In this document: one piece after another, positions 53,901 to 62,469 of the stretch
Position numbering within the stretch: the first letter of the stretch is position 1
How the letters are laid out: every line of letters begins with the position of its first letter
Assembly: GCF_014697545.1 (NCBI RefSeq)
Contig: NZ_JACJSA010000008.1
Span: 246,898-310,897, forward strand
Direction of reading: 5' to 3'
From: Oscillatoria sp. FACHB-1407
Lineage (GTDB): Bacteria; Cyanobacteriota; Cyanobacteriia; Elainellales; Elainellaceae
Length of the DNA stretch: 64,000 nucleotides
Made by a program: the position numbers and the translations under genes
Notes under the pieces: generated by a model
Told to the model about the DNA's origin: nothing
What the model saw: the letters and a program-made list of their open reading frames with translations, nothing else
The model's database searches: none

Positions 53901-54493
53901 AAGTCCAGAAGATTCTCGAAACGCTGCCTGACAAAAAAGGCGACGAACCAACACCACCTCCTTTGCCACAAGACACTCCACCGACAGCCAAACCGCAAAC
54001 CATCAAAATCTTCCTGGCTTCCTCGTCAGAATTGAAAGAAGACAGAGTACAGTTTGAGATTTTCATCAACCGCAAGAACAAGGAATACATCAAAGACGGC
54101 ATCTTTTTGGAACTGGTGCTCTGGGAAGATTTTCTGGATGCGATGTCTCAAACTCGTTTGCAAGACGAATACAACAAGGCGATCGCAGATTGTGACATCT
54201 TCGTTAGCCTCTTCTACACCAAAGTCGGAAAATACACCAAAGAGGAATTTTTAGTTGCATTGGAAACGTTTAAGGGTAGCGATCGCCCCTTCATTTATAC
54301 CTATTTCAAAGACGCGCCTATCAACACGCGCAACATCACACCCGAAATTATGACTCTGATCAACTTCAAACAAAAACTCTCTGACTTGGGGCATTTTTAT
54401 CAACACTATGCGGATATTAATGATCTCAAACATCAATTTGGCGAACAACTGGTCAAGATTCTCGCAGAATGGCGTCAAAACTATAAGGGCTAG
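50939..54493 (+). CDS. LRR-Roc-COR (ROCO) protein with C-terminal TIR-like/DUF4062-like domain
   Basis: This 1184-residue protein has a short N-terminal region with a 13-residue tandem duplication (NQASYAQNW), then 15 leucine-rich repeats of 22 residues (about 115-445). A Ras-like Roc GTPase follows with P-loop GEGEAGKT at 507-514, switch WDFGGQE and NEKGD as the base-recognition motif. The COR domain spans about 660-985 and a linker leads to a C-terminal domain (about 1019-1184) beginning IKIFLASSSELKEDR, with LVLWEDFLDAMSQTRLQDEY and CDIFVSLFYTKVGKYT. That last domain resembles TIR-like/DUF4062 effector domains. It is probably a ligand-gated GTPase switch; a defence role is inference. Confidence 0.85.
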   Translation: MPDSMSELGLIHELGDRLGRPLEEISEDRFERHNQASYAQNWDDRINQASYAQNWGDRINRVSYSLAEDGTVSGLFLAPVTSHILLDFPIHQFRHLKHLYLSRVNLASFNFLRNLTRLTTLDLSSNNISDCSFLRKLTGLTLLNLSFNNISDCSFLRKLTGLTLLNLRNNNISDCSSLGELTGLTLLNLSSNNISDCSFLRKLTGLTSLYLSFNNISDCSFLRELTGLTSLYLSSNNISDCSFLLELTGLTSLDLSSNNISDFSFLLELTGLTSLYLSSNNISDCSSLGELTGLTSLDLMSNNISDCSFLRELTGLTLLNLRNNNISDCSSLGELTGLTSLYLSSNNISDCSSLGELTGLTSLDLSSNNITDCSSLGELTGLRLLYLSSNNISDFSSLGELTGLTSLDLSSNNITDCSSLGELTGLTLLRLTNNNIKEIPQWLADGRLAIEIDHKYASNCINLYNNPIEEPPLEIVRQGNAAILSYYAQLATQGQDHLYEAKMLIVGEGEAGKTTLAHKIPEPNCALPHVDDRTRGISIRTHTFSCRKRDQSEGSEARDFHLNIWDFGGQEIYHYTHRFFLSKRSLYVLVADNRKDDTDFNYWLNIIELFASNSPLIIVLNEKGDVQRSLNRADLLSRYPDSIKEIVSVNFKTQEEPDPTKAQQRLKAIHSLIGHIEHCAQNLPHIGEAVPARWVDVRQAIEQDDRNYIYRQQFDEICQAQSITASQDIDTLLGYFHDLGILLHFAENPLLRDRVILNPTWATNAVYRIFDNDSIKAKAGRFSRQDCAAIWSDPQYRHMHDVLIELMKNFRLVYEIGDTGDLVAPQLLPSNTPTYPWDETQNSHMQLRYDAFMPKGIFWQFAVTMYRYIHNHNWVWRNGMVIRRGNTWAEVKEDLNLRRISLRFYGPSIAEFRAVIVDELDTISQSYHRLLYDKMIPCQCDECKDGNQPHFFNYTVLKRRQETGKKSTIECEISEEDVSLKLLLDGFEVQKILETLPDKKGDEPTPPPLPQDTPPTAKPQTIKIFLASSSELKEDRVQFEIFINRKNKEYIKDGIFLELVLWEDFLDAMSQTRLQDEYNKAIADCDIFVSLFYTKVGKYTKEEFLVALETFKGSDRPFIYTYFKDAPINTRNITPEIMTLINFKQKLSDLGHFYQHYADINDLKHQFGEQLVKILAEWRQNYKG
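51284..52250 (+). repeat. Tandem 66-bp DNA repeats encoding the LRRs
   Basis: Fifteen units of 66 bp encode the 22-residue pattern LTGLTSLYLSSNNISDCSFL. Neighbouring units are nearly identical in DNA, with two alternating variants (SFLRE and SSLGE). Strong homogenisation suggests recent expansion or conversion and likely length variation between strains. Confidence 0.9.
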
Positions 54494-54820
54494 GTGTATT
54501 GCTTGAGCCATTCTCAGCACCCGGCGAATCAATTCGCGGCTATCAGAACAAAGTCCGCCGTCGCGGACTCAGGAAAATCCAAGGCTTTCTGTAACCTGCG
54601 AAGGCAGGTTTCGTTCCTGTAGCCGCGACTTTAGTCGCAAAGGCTACATTGGAAGGCATCCCCAGCTAGAAGCTGGGAACGAGAGACAGATCTTTTGTGC
54701 TTGGCGGTTAAAACCGCAGCTATCTGAACAAAACCCGCCTTCGCGGGTTCCAGAAAACTGGATAGAGCCAGTCCGCGCAGGCGGACTTTGATCGAGTAGG
54801 CGCGAATTCATTCGCCAGCG
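54494..54820. repeat. REP/BIME cluster downstream of the ROCO gene
   Basis: Stems AGTCCGCCGTCGCGGACT at 54552-54569 and AGTCCGCGCAGGCGGACT at 54770-54787 alternate with GCGAATCAATTCGC, AACCTGCGAAGGCAGGTT, AGCCGCGACTTTAGTCGC, CCCAGCTAGAAGCTGGG and AACCCGCCTTCGCGGGTT palindromes. These match those flanking the RAYT gene at 5.3-5.7 kb. Confidence 0.75.
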
Positions 54821-54832
54821 ACAGAAAGAGCA

Positions 54833-54978
54833 TTGTCAATCGTCAATCGTTCATAGCATCAAAAGTTGGCTACAAAGTAGCGTCAATTGTCAATTGTCAA
54901 TTGTTCATAGCATCAACCATTGACTATTGACCATCAACCATTGACTATTGACCATCAACCATCAACCATTGACCAATC
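54833..54978. repeat. GTCAATCGTTCATAGC / TTGACCATCAACC simple repeats
   Basis: About 145 bases of short units, with a duplicated TTCATAGCATCAA segment. They end directly before the glycosyltransferase gene start. Confidence 0.7.
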
Positions 54979-55013
54979 CGCTATGATGCAAAACAGCGAG
55001 TTTGGGAAAGCGG

Positions 55014-56219
55014 ATGGCGGTAAAACTGAGTTTTTGCATGATTGTCAAGAACGAGGCAACCAATTTGCCCCGCTGCTTAAACAGCGTTCGCCATATGGCT
55101 GATGAGCTAGTGGTATTGGACACAGGCTCTAGCGATGGAACCGTGGCGATCGCTCAATCTCTCGGTGCTACCGTCCACCACTTTGCCTGGACAAACGACT
55201 TCTCAGAAGCCCGCAATGAATCGCTCAAGTATGTCACGGGCGATTGGGTGCTGGTGCTGGACGCGGATGAAGTCCTCACAGCGGAAATTGTGCCAGTGAT
55301 GCAACTGGCAATGCAGCAAGAGAATTGTTTAGTGATTAACCTGTTGCGGCAAGAGATTGGAGCGACTCAATCACCCTATTCTCTCGTGTCACGGTTGTTT
55401 CGTCATCATCCTGCGATCGAGTTTCGGCGTCCCTATCACGCCATGATCGACGATAGCGTTGCCCAACTGCTGAAACAGGAACCTCACTGGCAGATTGTCG
55501 ATTTACCCGAAGTGGCGATTTTGCATTACGGCTATGAACCGGGGGCGATCGCCAGTCGAGACAAGTTTCAGCAAGCTCGCATGACAATGGAGCGATTCCT
55601 GGTGAAGCATCCGGGTGATCCCTATGTGTGCAGCAAGTTGGGTGCGTTGTATGTGGAGATGGGCAAAGTCGATTATGGGATTGAGCTATTGGAACGCGGC
55701 TTAGCCCAACAGCGCAAAACCCCAATTGATGCCCCTGTCTTGTTTGAATTGCACTATCACCTGGGCATCGCCTACAGTCGCCTCAAGGATGTGGAACGGG
55801 CAGAACGCCACTATCAAACTGCCACCGAACAACCGATTTTGGAAGCTCTGAAGTTAGGAGCCTACAACAATCTGGGCACCCTGCGACAGGCTCAAGGCAA
55901 CTTTCCAGGGGCAAAAGCTGCCTACGAAGCGGCACTGGAAGCCGACCCCAACCTGGCGATCGCCCACTACAACCTGGGCATGACCCTCAAAGCGATGGGA
56001 CAACTGGAAGACGCGATCGCCCACTACCAAAAAGCCCTGCAACTCAACCCCATCTATGCCGAAGCTCTGCAAAATTTGGGAGTCGTCTTACTCAAACTGG
56101 GCAGAGTCGAAGAGAGCATGGCAGCGTTTCAACGGGCGATCGTGCTGCACGAGCAACGCAACGTCCAGGAAGCACAACGGTTGCGATCGGGGTTACGGCA
56201 GATGGGATTTGAGATTTGA
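55014..56219 (+). CDS. Family 2 glycosyltransferase with C-terminal TPRs
   Basis: About 401 residues. A GT-A domain comes first (LSFCMIVKNEATNLPRCLNS, VVLDTGSSDGTVAIAQ, WVLVLDADE as the DxD-like motif), followed by TPRs from about residue 200 (LHYHLGIAYSRLKD, AYNNLGTLRQAQGNFPGA, AHYNLGMTLKAMGQLEDA). Such SunS/WaaE-like GT2-TPR proteins glycosylate proteins or lipids; TPRs may hold the acceptor. ATG 55014 is chosen over a TTG at 55002. No sugar biosynthesis genes are adjacent. Confidence 0.85.
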   Translation: MAVKLSFCMIVKNEATNLPRCLNSVRHMADELVVLDTGSSDGTVAIAQSLGATVHHFAWTNDFSEARNESLKYVTGDWVLVLDADEVLTAEIVPVMQLAMQQENCLVINLLRQEIGATQSPYSLVSRLFRHHPAIEFRRPYHAMIDDSVAQLLKQEPHWQIVDLPEVAILHYGYEPGAIASRDKFQQARMTMERFLVKHPGDPYVCSKLGALYVEMGKVDYGIELLERGLAQQRKTPIDAPVLFELHYHLGIAYSRLKDVERAERHYQTATEQPILEALKLGAYNNLGTLRQAQGNFPGAKAAYEAALEADPNLAIAHYNLGMTLKAMGQLEDAIAHYQKALQLNPIYAEALQNLGVVLLKLGRVEESMAAFQRAIVLHEQRNVQEAQRLRSGLRQMGFEI

Positions 56220-56235
56220 GTGGGGAGTAGAGGAG

Positions 56236-56255
56236 AGACGCGATTAATCGCGTCT
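56236..56255. repeat. GACGCGATTAATCGCGTC palindrome copy
   Basis: A perfect copy of the palindrome seen in the TIR gene leader and linker, just downstream of the glycosyltransferase stop. Confidence 0.7.
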
Positions 56256-56295
56256 TTACAGTAGTGGCTTTACGATTCACCCATCCGCCCTAGGT

Positions 56296-56375
56296 ATGTC
56301 AATTAAAATGTGTCTGTCACCCTTGCTGCCAACAGAACGAGGCAAAGCCTGTCTTTACACATAATCCTGAATATA
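56296..56375 (+). mobile_element. Dispersed element copy 3, internally deleted
   Basis: GTCAATTAAAATGTGTCTGT at the left and TACACATAATCCTGAATA at the right match the ends of the 180-190-bp elements at 11348 and 31342, but only about 80 bases remain. Confidence 0.55.
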
Positions 56376-56403
56376 CTTATCACCTTGTCACCCCTCTACC
56401 CTT

Positions 56404-56979
56404 CTACCCATCCACCTCCACCCGCTGAAGTACCCGATTGTCCCTACCGATCGCCCTTAGCTCAATCACCCTGACCCCGATCGCTTGAATCGGTGCATCC
56501 AGGACAAACAATCCATCTCTCACATCACTTCTGAGCACCCTACCGTTACTCAACGTGGCTTCCAGGGCAACCACCTCTGAGGAGTGAACTCGCCCTAATG
56601 CCATGAGTGTGGTGTGTACACTGTGAGTGACTCCATTGTGGAAGTAGTCAATCAAGTAGGGATTTGTAGTTGAGATAGCGTCTTTAAAGGAAAAGCTTGA
56701 TCCGGTTGGAGATGCCCACCAGACTCCCCACGGCATTTGGGACACGATCACATGTCCCCCGTCAAATGGCTCTGCCATTCCCTGACACACGACAACAAAG
56801 GTTTTCTCGGTTTGGCGTTGTGCTTTAATCTGAGGCGCATCTTCGCAGTATCCGTCACGTCGAGCAGCACGTTCGGGGGTAATGCCCCAATTGTCCAGAT
56901 GCCAAATCAGGGCGATCGCTCCCACTAGCCCCAGCGAACTAACCGACATCACCGCCAAGCCTAAGCCTCTCAGCCCCAT
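56404..56979 (-). CDS. Hypothetical protein with one TM helix
   Basis: About 191 residues with an N-terminal TM helix (GLAVMSVSSLGLVGAIALIW) and an extracytoplasmic domain containing GYCEDAPQIKAQ and VVVCQGMAEPFDGG; the two cysteines could form a disulfide. The start at 56979 has GGAGGAGG six bases upstream, which decides it over the GTG at 57021. I recognise no family. It is transcribed in the same direction as the MetX-like gene 109 bases upstream. Confidence 0.55.
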   Translation of the reverse strand: MGLRGLGLAVMSVSSLGLVGAIALIWHLDNWGITPERAARRDGYCEDAPQIKAQRQTEKTFVVVCQGMAEPFDGGHVIVSQMPWGVWWASPTGSSFSFKDAISTTNPYLIDYFHNGVTHSVHTTLMALGRVHSSEVVALEATLSNGRVLRSDVRDGLFVLDAPIQAIGVRVIELRAIGRDNRVLQRVEVDG

Positions 56980-57088
56980 GCCAAACCTCCTCCAGACAAG
57001 CCAAAACCTATGAGTTGACACAGATCTATCGGTTCATTTGACCTGTTTTTTGGAGGGCAAGTTTCAGCAAGAAGATGCGAATCAAATT

Positions 57089-58090
57089 TCAGGCAAGTAA
57101 CTCGGCGATCGCTGCCTCAATCAGAGCTGTATCCGCTGCGTTATAGCCCGGTCCACCCGCCGCATGTCCCCACACAGATGGAATGACTCTTAACTCAGCG
57201 TTTGGCATGTGTGACACTTCGATCGCACTGTCTTCTGGTGGAAAGTACAAATCCGTTTCACTGGGCATGACGATCGCCCTGGCTTGAAGCGATCGCAGTG
57301 CCCGCACAAAATCACCCTGATACAAAGGATTGTCGCTGATGTCGGCGTGTTGCCAACTCCAGATCATCGCTAACAAATTATTCGCATCCCAGGTTAAATG
57401 GTCGTCTTCCCACCATTGCAACAGTGCCTCAACGGTTTCAAATCCCAGTTTGCGATACAGTCCCTCTCGATAAAATGTTTGCGAATACGCCCAACCTGCA
57501 TAAACTCGTCCAAACGCTTTGAGTCCGGCTACAGGTGGCTCCGTATACCGCCCCTTTTGCCAGGTGGCATCGGCGGTTAAAGCGGCTTTGATTCCTTCCA
57601 GAAACACGCCGTTATGCACGGAAGTTTTGGCTGAGCCACAGTAAGGAAGAATGCACTCAACGCGATCGGGGTAGAGGGCTGCCCAGTGATAGGTCTGCTG
57701 TGCCCCCATCGACCAACCCAACACCAGCCTGATCCGCTCAATGCCAAACTGTTCAGTGATTAAGCGAAACTGACACTGAATGTTGTCATACAACGTCACT
57801 CCCGAAAACGTTGTCGGGTCTGCAAAATGGCTGGGCGAGGAGGACAGCCCATTGCCAAACAGATTGGGGATGATGATGAAGTAGCGATCGGGGTCGAGGG
57901 CACGTCCTGAGCCAATCAAAGCGGCGTTGCTGCGATGAGTGCCGCCATAGTGGGTCGGGAAGATAATCACGTTATCTTTTTGAGGATTCAACACACCGTA
58001 CGTGACATAGGCAAGCTTTGCATCTGGCAAAATCTCACCCGACTGCAACTGAACATCGCCTAACTCATACACTTCATATTCAGTGGTCAT
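57089..58090 (-). CDS. Alpha/beta hydrolase of the homoserine O-acetyltransferase (MetX) family
   Basis: The 333-residue protein has nucleophile Ser127 in LVLGWSMGAQQ, Asp in PSETDLYF and His in VWGHAAGGPG, the MetX-type triad. N-terminal blocks are ILPDAKLAYVTYGVLNPQ and PTHYGGTHRSNAALIGSG. True MetX enzymes are usually about 350-380 residues with a larger lid; this shorter form is closer to the many MetX-like hydrolases of unknown substrate. The upstream gap and repeats separate it from the ABC permease gene. Confidence 0.8.
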   Translation of the reverse strand: MTTEYEVYELGDVQLQSGEILPDAKLAYVTYGVLNPQKDNVIIFPTHYGGTHRSNAALIGSGRALDPDRYFIIIPNLFGNGLSSSPSHFADPTTFSGVTLYDNIQCQFRLITEQFGIERIRLVLGWSMGAQQTYHWAALYPDRVECILPYCGSAKTSVHNGVFLEGIKAALTADATWQKGRYTEPPVAGLKAFGRVYAGWAYSQTFYREGLYRKLGFETVEALLQWWEDDHLTWDANNLLAMIWSWQHADISDNPLYQGDFVRALRSLQARAIVMPSETDLYFPPEDSAIEVSHMPNAELRVIPSVWGHAAGGPGYNAADTALIEAAIAELLA

Positions 58091-58557
58091 TGTTTAGGAA
58101 TGTGAATTAAAGAACCTGAAGATTTGTCAGCTCTGTAGGGACATGACATGTCATGTCCCTACTCAGAAAATTGCACTCTAACCAATTTGCAACCCTTAGT
58201 ACAACTCGTCGTAAAATAGGGGTGAGAATTTGGGGTGCAGGGGTGGAACCCCTGGCTGGGGGCACAGCCCCACACCCGCTTGTTTTATTTCCGAACCCTA
58301 TCTGTGAATAGCAGTACTTAGGAATAAAAACTAAATAACATCAGATTTTGTAGGTTGGGTTAGCGTCAGCGTAACTCAACATTTGCAGAGGCGTTGGGTT
58401 TCACACTGTTCAACCCAACCTACTAGCTAGCCTCTGGCAGGGAATCTGGATTTAGAGGCTCTGCCTCCGATGACCCTAGCTTTGGAGGCAGAGCCTTCAG
58501 CACGACATAACAAGGCGGAGCCTTGCCACAAGAGGTGCAGCAATAAATTTGTACCCT
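58091..58557. repeat. Spacer of four dispersed repeats
   Basis: 58135-58162 is a perfect 28-bp palindrome (GTAGGGACATGACA and its complement). 58229-58320 is the GGGGTGCAGGGGTGGAAC repeat, 58350-58425 the GTAGGTTGGGTTAGC inverted repeat, and 58455-58500 contains GAGGCTCTGCCTCC palindromes as at 40259. No gene is present. The region separates the two minus-strand units. Confidence 0.75.
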
Positions 58558-59412
58558 CTAGTGATTGGTCTGATCAGCCCAGGGAGTCAGGAGTGCCGAA
58601 ATCCACTTCAACCCGTAATCGATCAACACTCCAATAATGCCGATCAGAGCAATACAAAAGAACACTTTTTCAGTTTGCAAAAACCGCTGAGACTGCCAGA
58701 TCTTAAAACCCAGACCATATTGCGCCGCTACCAACTCCGCAATTACCAAGTAGTTCCAGGCTCCCGCGATATTGACCCGGACTGTATCAAGCACATTGGG
58801 AAACGTCGCAGGTACAATCACCTTAAACAACACATCCCATCGACTGGCCCCCAGCGTGTAAGCTACATTGATCATCTCATTGGGAATGAACTTCACCGCA
58901 TCCGCAACCATCATGGTGTTATACAGAACAACTCCCAGAAAAACGATCAACACCTTAGACTCTTCACCCAGACCAACCCAGATAATGATGAGAGGGACAA
59001 ACGCCATCACAGGCATATAGCGCACCGTTCCCACGATCGGTGCAAACAGGCTATCCATGCTGTAAAACGTGCCCATCGCAATTCCCATCGGCACACCAAT
59101 CATCACCGACAGCAAAAAGCCACCTGCCACCCGTCCACAACTGGATAAGACATCCGTCATTAGCCCTTCCTGGAACATGGTGATACCCGCCTGCAACACC
59201 GCCCACGGAGTCGGTAAAAACATAGCTGGCACCCATCCCGTTGAGCTAATCGCCGCCCACACCAGCAGGGGCACAGCCAATGACAGCGTCATGATCAAGA
59301 TGGATAACCAACGGGGGAACCCTTGGCGAATGCTCCAAAAAACCGAGGGCTTTAAATATCGTTTTTCAGTGGAGAGCGAGGAGATAGGAGTAGGAAGGCT
59401 AGACTGCGCCAC
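58558..59412 (-). CDS. ABC transporter permease, NrtB/SsuC/TauC type
   Basis: About 284 residues with six TM helices and the BPD_transp_1 EAA loop (INVAYTLGASRWDVLFKVIVPAT). The family imports nitrate, sulfonates, taurine, pyrimidine precursors or other small N/S compounds. The frame extends to 59487 within the glutamine-synthetase-like gene; a GTG at 59412 with GAGGAT upstream is the more likely start. It belongs with the divergent ATPase at 62661. No substrate-binding protein is in the window. Confidence 0.8.
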   Translation of the reverse strand: MAQSSLPTPISSLSTEKRYLKPSVFWSIRQGFPRWLSILIMTLSLAVPLLVWAAISSTGWVPAMFLPTPWAVLQAGITMFQEGLMTDVLSSCGRVAGGFLLSVMIGVPMGIAMGTFYSMDSLFAPIVGTVRYMPVMAFVPLIIIWVGLGEESKVLIVFLGVVLYNTMMVADAVKFIPNEMINVAYTLGASRWDVLFKVIVPATFPNVLDTVRVNIAGAWNYLVIAELVAAQYGLGFKIWQSQRFLQTEKVFFCIALIGIIGVLIDYGLKWISALLTPWADQTNH

Positions 59413-59453
59413 GGGTTGTGTATCCTCTAGGTGTAGTAAATAGGGTGTTAATG

Positions 59454-60812
59454 TTAGAAGAACTTGAGGTATCGCTGAATCTCCCAATCAGAAATGTGAT
59501 TGTGATATTCCTGCCATTCCTGAGATTTGAACCGGACATAGGTTTCGTACATTAACGGACCCATGACTGCCTCACTGAGGGGATCGGCAGCAAAGGCATT
59601 AATGGCATCTCCCAACGTCCGAGGTAAGAAATTAATACCTTTTTGTGAGAGTTCAATCAGCGAATAGTTATACATATTTTCGGTATGAGGCTCACCGGGG
59701 TCGAGTTCTTCCCGAATGCCCTCTAGCCCCGCCGCCAAAATCATCGCCGCTCCCAAATACAGGTTCGTTGAGATGTCCGCCGCACGGCACTCCACACGCC
59801 CACCCCCTAAGGGAATCCGCAACATATTGGTGCGGTTGTTGTTGCCGTAACAAATATAAACAGGTGCCCAGGTAAAACCAGACATATTGCCCTGCTTGAC
59901 CAACCGCTTGTAACTGTTGACCGTAGGGGCGATCAGGGCGCAGATCGCAGGGGCATGTTTTAAGACGCCAGCGATGAATTGATAGCCCAGCTTCGACAAG
60001 CCACATTTGCGGGGGTCGTTGGGGTCAGCAAACAGGTTTTCTCCTGTTTTGACGTGAGCCAGCGACATATTGTAGTGAGCACCGCTACCTGTGCGGTTCG
60101 GGAATGGTTTAGGCATGAAGGTGGCGAAATAGCCATGTTTCTTAGCGATCTCTTTGACCATCAGACGGAAGAACGTGAGGCGATCGGCCATTTTGAGCGC
60201 ATCACAGTAAGCAAAGTCAGTTTCAAATTGACCGTTGCCATCTTCGTGATCAAACGAGTAGACATCCCAACCCAACTGGTTCATCGCCTCGACGATTTCG
60301 GTGATCCAGACATAGTTATCGAGCAAGGCAGGCAGGTCATAACAGGGTTTCGCCAATGTATCCAGATCGCTGATGGGGGCAAAGCCATTCGCAGTTTCTT
60401 TGAGAATGTAAAACTCGGTTTCGATGCCCAGGTTGAAGGTGTAACCCATCTCAGCGGCTTGCGCCAACACTTTCTTGAGGATGCTGCGGCAACAGGCTTC
60501 AAAGGGTTCGCCTTTGAGATAGAGGTCACTGGCAAACCAGGCAAATTTCGAGTTCCACGGCAACACCATCACGGAAGACAAATCGGGACGGGCAGAGACT
60601 TCCTCATCGCTGACATCCTGCGGCACCCCATCCAGTGCTGCCCCGGTGAATAGCTCTGACCCTGCTACCATTTGCGATAAATGAGAGAGTGGCACCGCCT
60701 TGGCTTTGCACATGCCGTGAATATCGACAAAGCTGGCGAGGGCATACTTTACGCCCTGCTCTTCCAGGGAGTTTTTGAGGGCTTGCAGTTCTGGGGTGAG
60801 GTAGTCAGCCAT
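59454..60812 (-). CDS. Type III glutamine synthetase-like enzyme, probably gamma-glutamylmethylamide synthetase-like
   Basis: The 452-residue GS-fold ligase shows VKYALASFVDIHGMCKAKAVP, the metal-site blocks GIETEFYIL and FDHEDGNGQFE, the ATP-site PNRTGSGAHYNMSL and APTVNSYKRLV, and C-terminal HISDWEIQRYLKFF. It is of the GlnT/GMAS clade, not GlnA or GlnN. GMAS joins glutamate to methylamine; relatives use ethylamine or isopropylamine. Placement with a Rieske oxygenase and ABC importer fits capture of an amine released by oxidative dealkylation (inference). Ammonia ligation is the alternative. Confidence 0.82.
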   Translation of the reverse strand: MADYLTPELQALKNSLEEQGVKYALASFVDIHGMCKAKAVPLSHLSQMVAGSELFTGAALDGVPQDVSDEEVSARPDLSSVMVLPWNSKFAWFASDLYLKGEPFEACCRSILKKVLAQAAEMGYTFNLGIETEFYILKETANGFAPISDLDTLAKPCYDLPALLDNYVWITEIVEAMNQLGWDVYSFDHEDGNGQFETDFAYCDALKMADRLTFFRLMVKEIAKKHGYFATFMPKPFPNRTGSGAHYNMSLAHVKTGENLFADPNDPRKCGLSKLGYQFIAGVLKHAPAICALIAPTVNSYKRLVKQGNMSGFTWAPVYICYGNNNRTNMLRIPLGGGRVECRAADISTNLYLGAAMILAAGLEGIREELDPGEPHTENMYNYSLIELSQKGINFLPRTLGDAINAFAADPLSEAVMGPLMYETYVRFKSQEWQEYHNHISDWEIQRYLKFF

Positions 60813-61238
60813 AGGAGGAAAAGAGAAGAAAGAAAGAAAAATGAAGAGAGAAGAGGGAGAAAAGAAGAGAGAAAAAAGAAGAACGAAAAGTGAAGAAGGG
60901 TTAGAACAACATTGGTTCAGTACTAATTCTGAAAATTTTGATTATTCACTCTTCTTTTTTCATTCTTCTTTCTTTTTCCATCCTTCCATAGGTGAGGCAT
61001 TTCTTTTAAGGGAATTGGTCATTAGTCAATAGTTAGGGGTCAATGGTCAATGGTTAGGGGTCAGGAGTCAGGAGTCAGTGGTCAATAGTCAATAGTCAAT
61101 GGTTAGTAGTTAGGCCGAGTGTTAATTAGGGTTTGGGTTTGGAATTGTCTTATCCTTTATCCTTTTTTCTTCTTTTTTCCTTCGTACAGACGTGATAAAT
61201 CGCGCCTCTTCCCTCTTTTATTCTTCATCCTTTATCGT
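60813..61238. repeat. Simple-repeat spacer between the Rieske and GlnT-like genes
   Basis: 60820-60900 is AGAAGAGAGAAAAAAGAAG purine-rich DNA, 61015-61110 is GTCAATGGTTAGGGG units and 61140-61260 is CTTTATCCTTTTTCTTC units with a degenerate GACGCGATTAATCGCGTC palindrome at 61183-61210. No gene is supported. The two flanking minus-strand genes could still share a transcript. Confidence 0.6.
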
Positions 61239-62393
61239 TTATCCTTTTCCCTCTCCTCTTTGTATCGCCTTCATGATGAACTCCTGAAACAGATGGGTTC
61301 CCATTTCCTTGGTTGGGGACAAACGTCCCGGTTTGTAGCCGATCGCCTGCACTCGTTTTTGAATTTCGGGCAACAGCAGCAAATCTTCTTTTTGAATCTT
61401 GTCGCCAAATTCGACTAAGGGTTGCACGTTTTCCTCAGCGGTGGCGATCGCGGTATTGGGCACCAACCACTCCCATCGAATGCGAGTTCTCGTTGGTCCT
61501 TGCGGATCGATCAGATAAATGATGGCGTGACCCGGTGAGAGAATCCAGGCAAAGTTAGGGAAGAAGCTCATCACTGCAATTCGCTCCATCTCTTCGGGGG
61601 TAAGTCCGGGGATGTAGTAACCGGGGTCTGCCAAAAACCAGCGATCGTCCTCAGTCAAAACGGGGGTGTATTGCAAATAGTGGTAATGGCGTGCCTCAGC
61701 GGTATTGTGCTTGTAGTAGCGCAACAAACAGGGATGAACGATCGGCTCGTGGTAATACTCAGCGTTGTTTTCAACGTAGAGTTTCCAGTTGGCATCGACC
61801 CAGTAGTCGATCGTGTGAACCCGCCTCCAGGTATCGAGTTGATAGCGTTGAAATAGGTCGGGCAGGTCGCCCAGTTGAACCGCCAGAGGTGGAGCGTTCA
61901 GGTCGGGGTTAACAAAGATAAACGGTCCCCAGGTGTCGATCTGAACCGGAGCCAACCCATAGTCAGCGGTATCAAAGTTTTCCGCTGCCTCCATATCGGG
62001 GATGCCACGCAGGTTGCCATCGAGATCAAAGCTCCAGGCGTGATAGAGGCAGGTGAGGTGGTTGCATTTGCCGCTTCCCAATGCGAGTGGTCCAGCACGG
62101 TGGGTGCAGATATTAAAAAAAGCCCGCAGTTCCCCGACTCGGTTCTTCAGAATGATCAGGGGTTGTCCAGCAATATCAACGGTGAAGTAGGAACCCGCTT
62201 CTTCTAACTGACTGATGTGCCCAACGTAATACCAATGCTTACCAAAAACATGCTGTTGCTCAAGCCGATAGATATCGGGGGAAAAATACATCTCAGCAGG
62301 GAGAGACATCGCATCGCAATGGAGCGATCGCGGTTGCCACGAGCGTAACCAAGCCAAACGTGACCCAGTTTCTTGTTGTGTTTGGAGATTCAT
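61239..62393 (-). CDS. Rieske [2Fe-2S] ring-hydroxylating-type oxygenase alpha subunit
   Basis: The 384-residue protein has Rieske cluster ligands Cys96, His98, Cys115 and His118 (CTHRAGPLALGSGK... TCLYH) and the mononuclear iron site His215 and His220 in NNAEYYHEPIVH. The bridging position is Glu212 rather than the usual Asp, as reported for the carnitine monooxygenase CntA. The opening SLPAEMYFSPDIYRLEQ is like oxygenases of quaternary amines (glycine betaine, stachydrine, carnitine). It probably demethylates or cleaves an N-alkyl substrate. No dedicated reductase is adjacent; ferredoxin may serve. Confidence 0.82.
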   Translation of the reverse strand: MNLQTQQETGSRLAWLRSWQPRSLHCDAMSLPAEMYFSPDIYRLEQQHVFGKHWYYVGHISQLEEAGSYFTVDIAGQPLIILKNRVGELRAFFNICTHRAGPLALGSGKCNHLTCLYHAWSFDLDGNLRGIPDMEAAENFDTADYGLAPVQIDTWGPFIFVNPDLNAPPLAVQLGDLPDLFQRYQLDTWRRVHTIDYWVDANWKLYVENNAEYYHEPIVHPCLLRYYKHNTAEARHYHYLQYTPVLTEDDRWFLADPGYYIPGLTPEEMERIAVMSFFPNFAWILSPGHAIIYLIDPQGPTRTRIRWEWLVPNTAIATAEENVQPLVEFGDKIQKEDLLLLPEIQKRVQAIGYKPGRLSPTKEMGTHLFQEFIMKAIQRGEGKG

Positions 62394-62469
62394 GAGAACC
62401 CAGCCACCTGCACTAATCTATCGTTCTAATCTCAACGCAAATCAACATAACTTAATGCATTCCCCGATT

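Noticed and set aside
59979..60653. 224-residue plus-strand ORF inside the glutamine-synthetase-like gene
   Set aside because: It is an antisense frame of a highly conserved enzyme with no independent signal.
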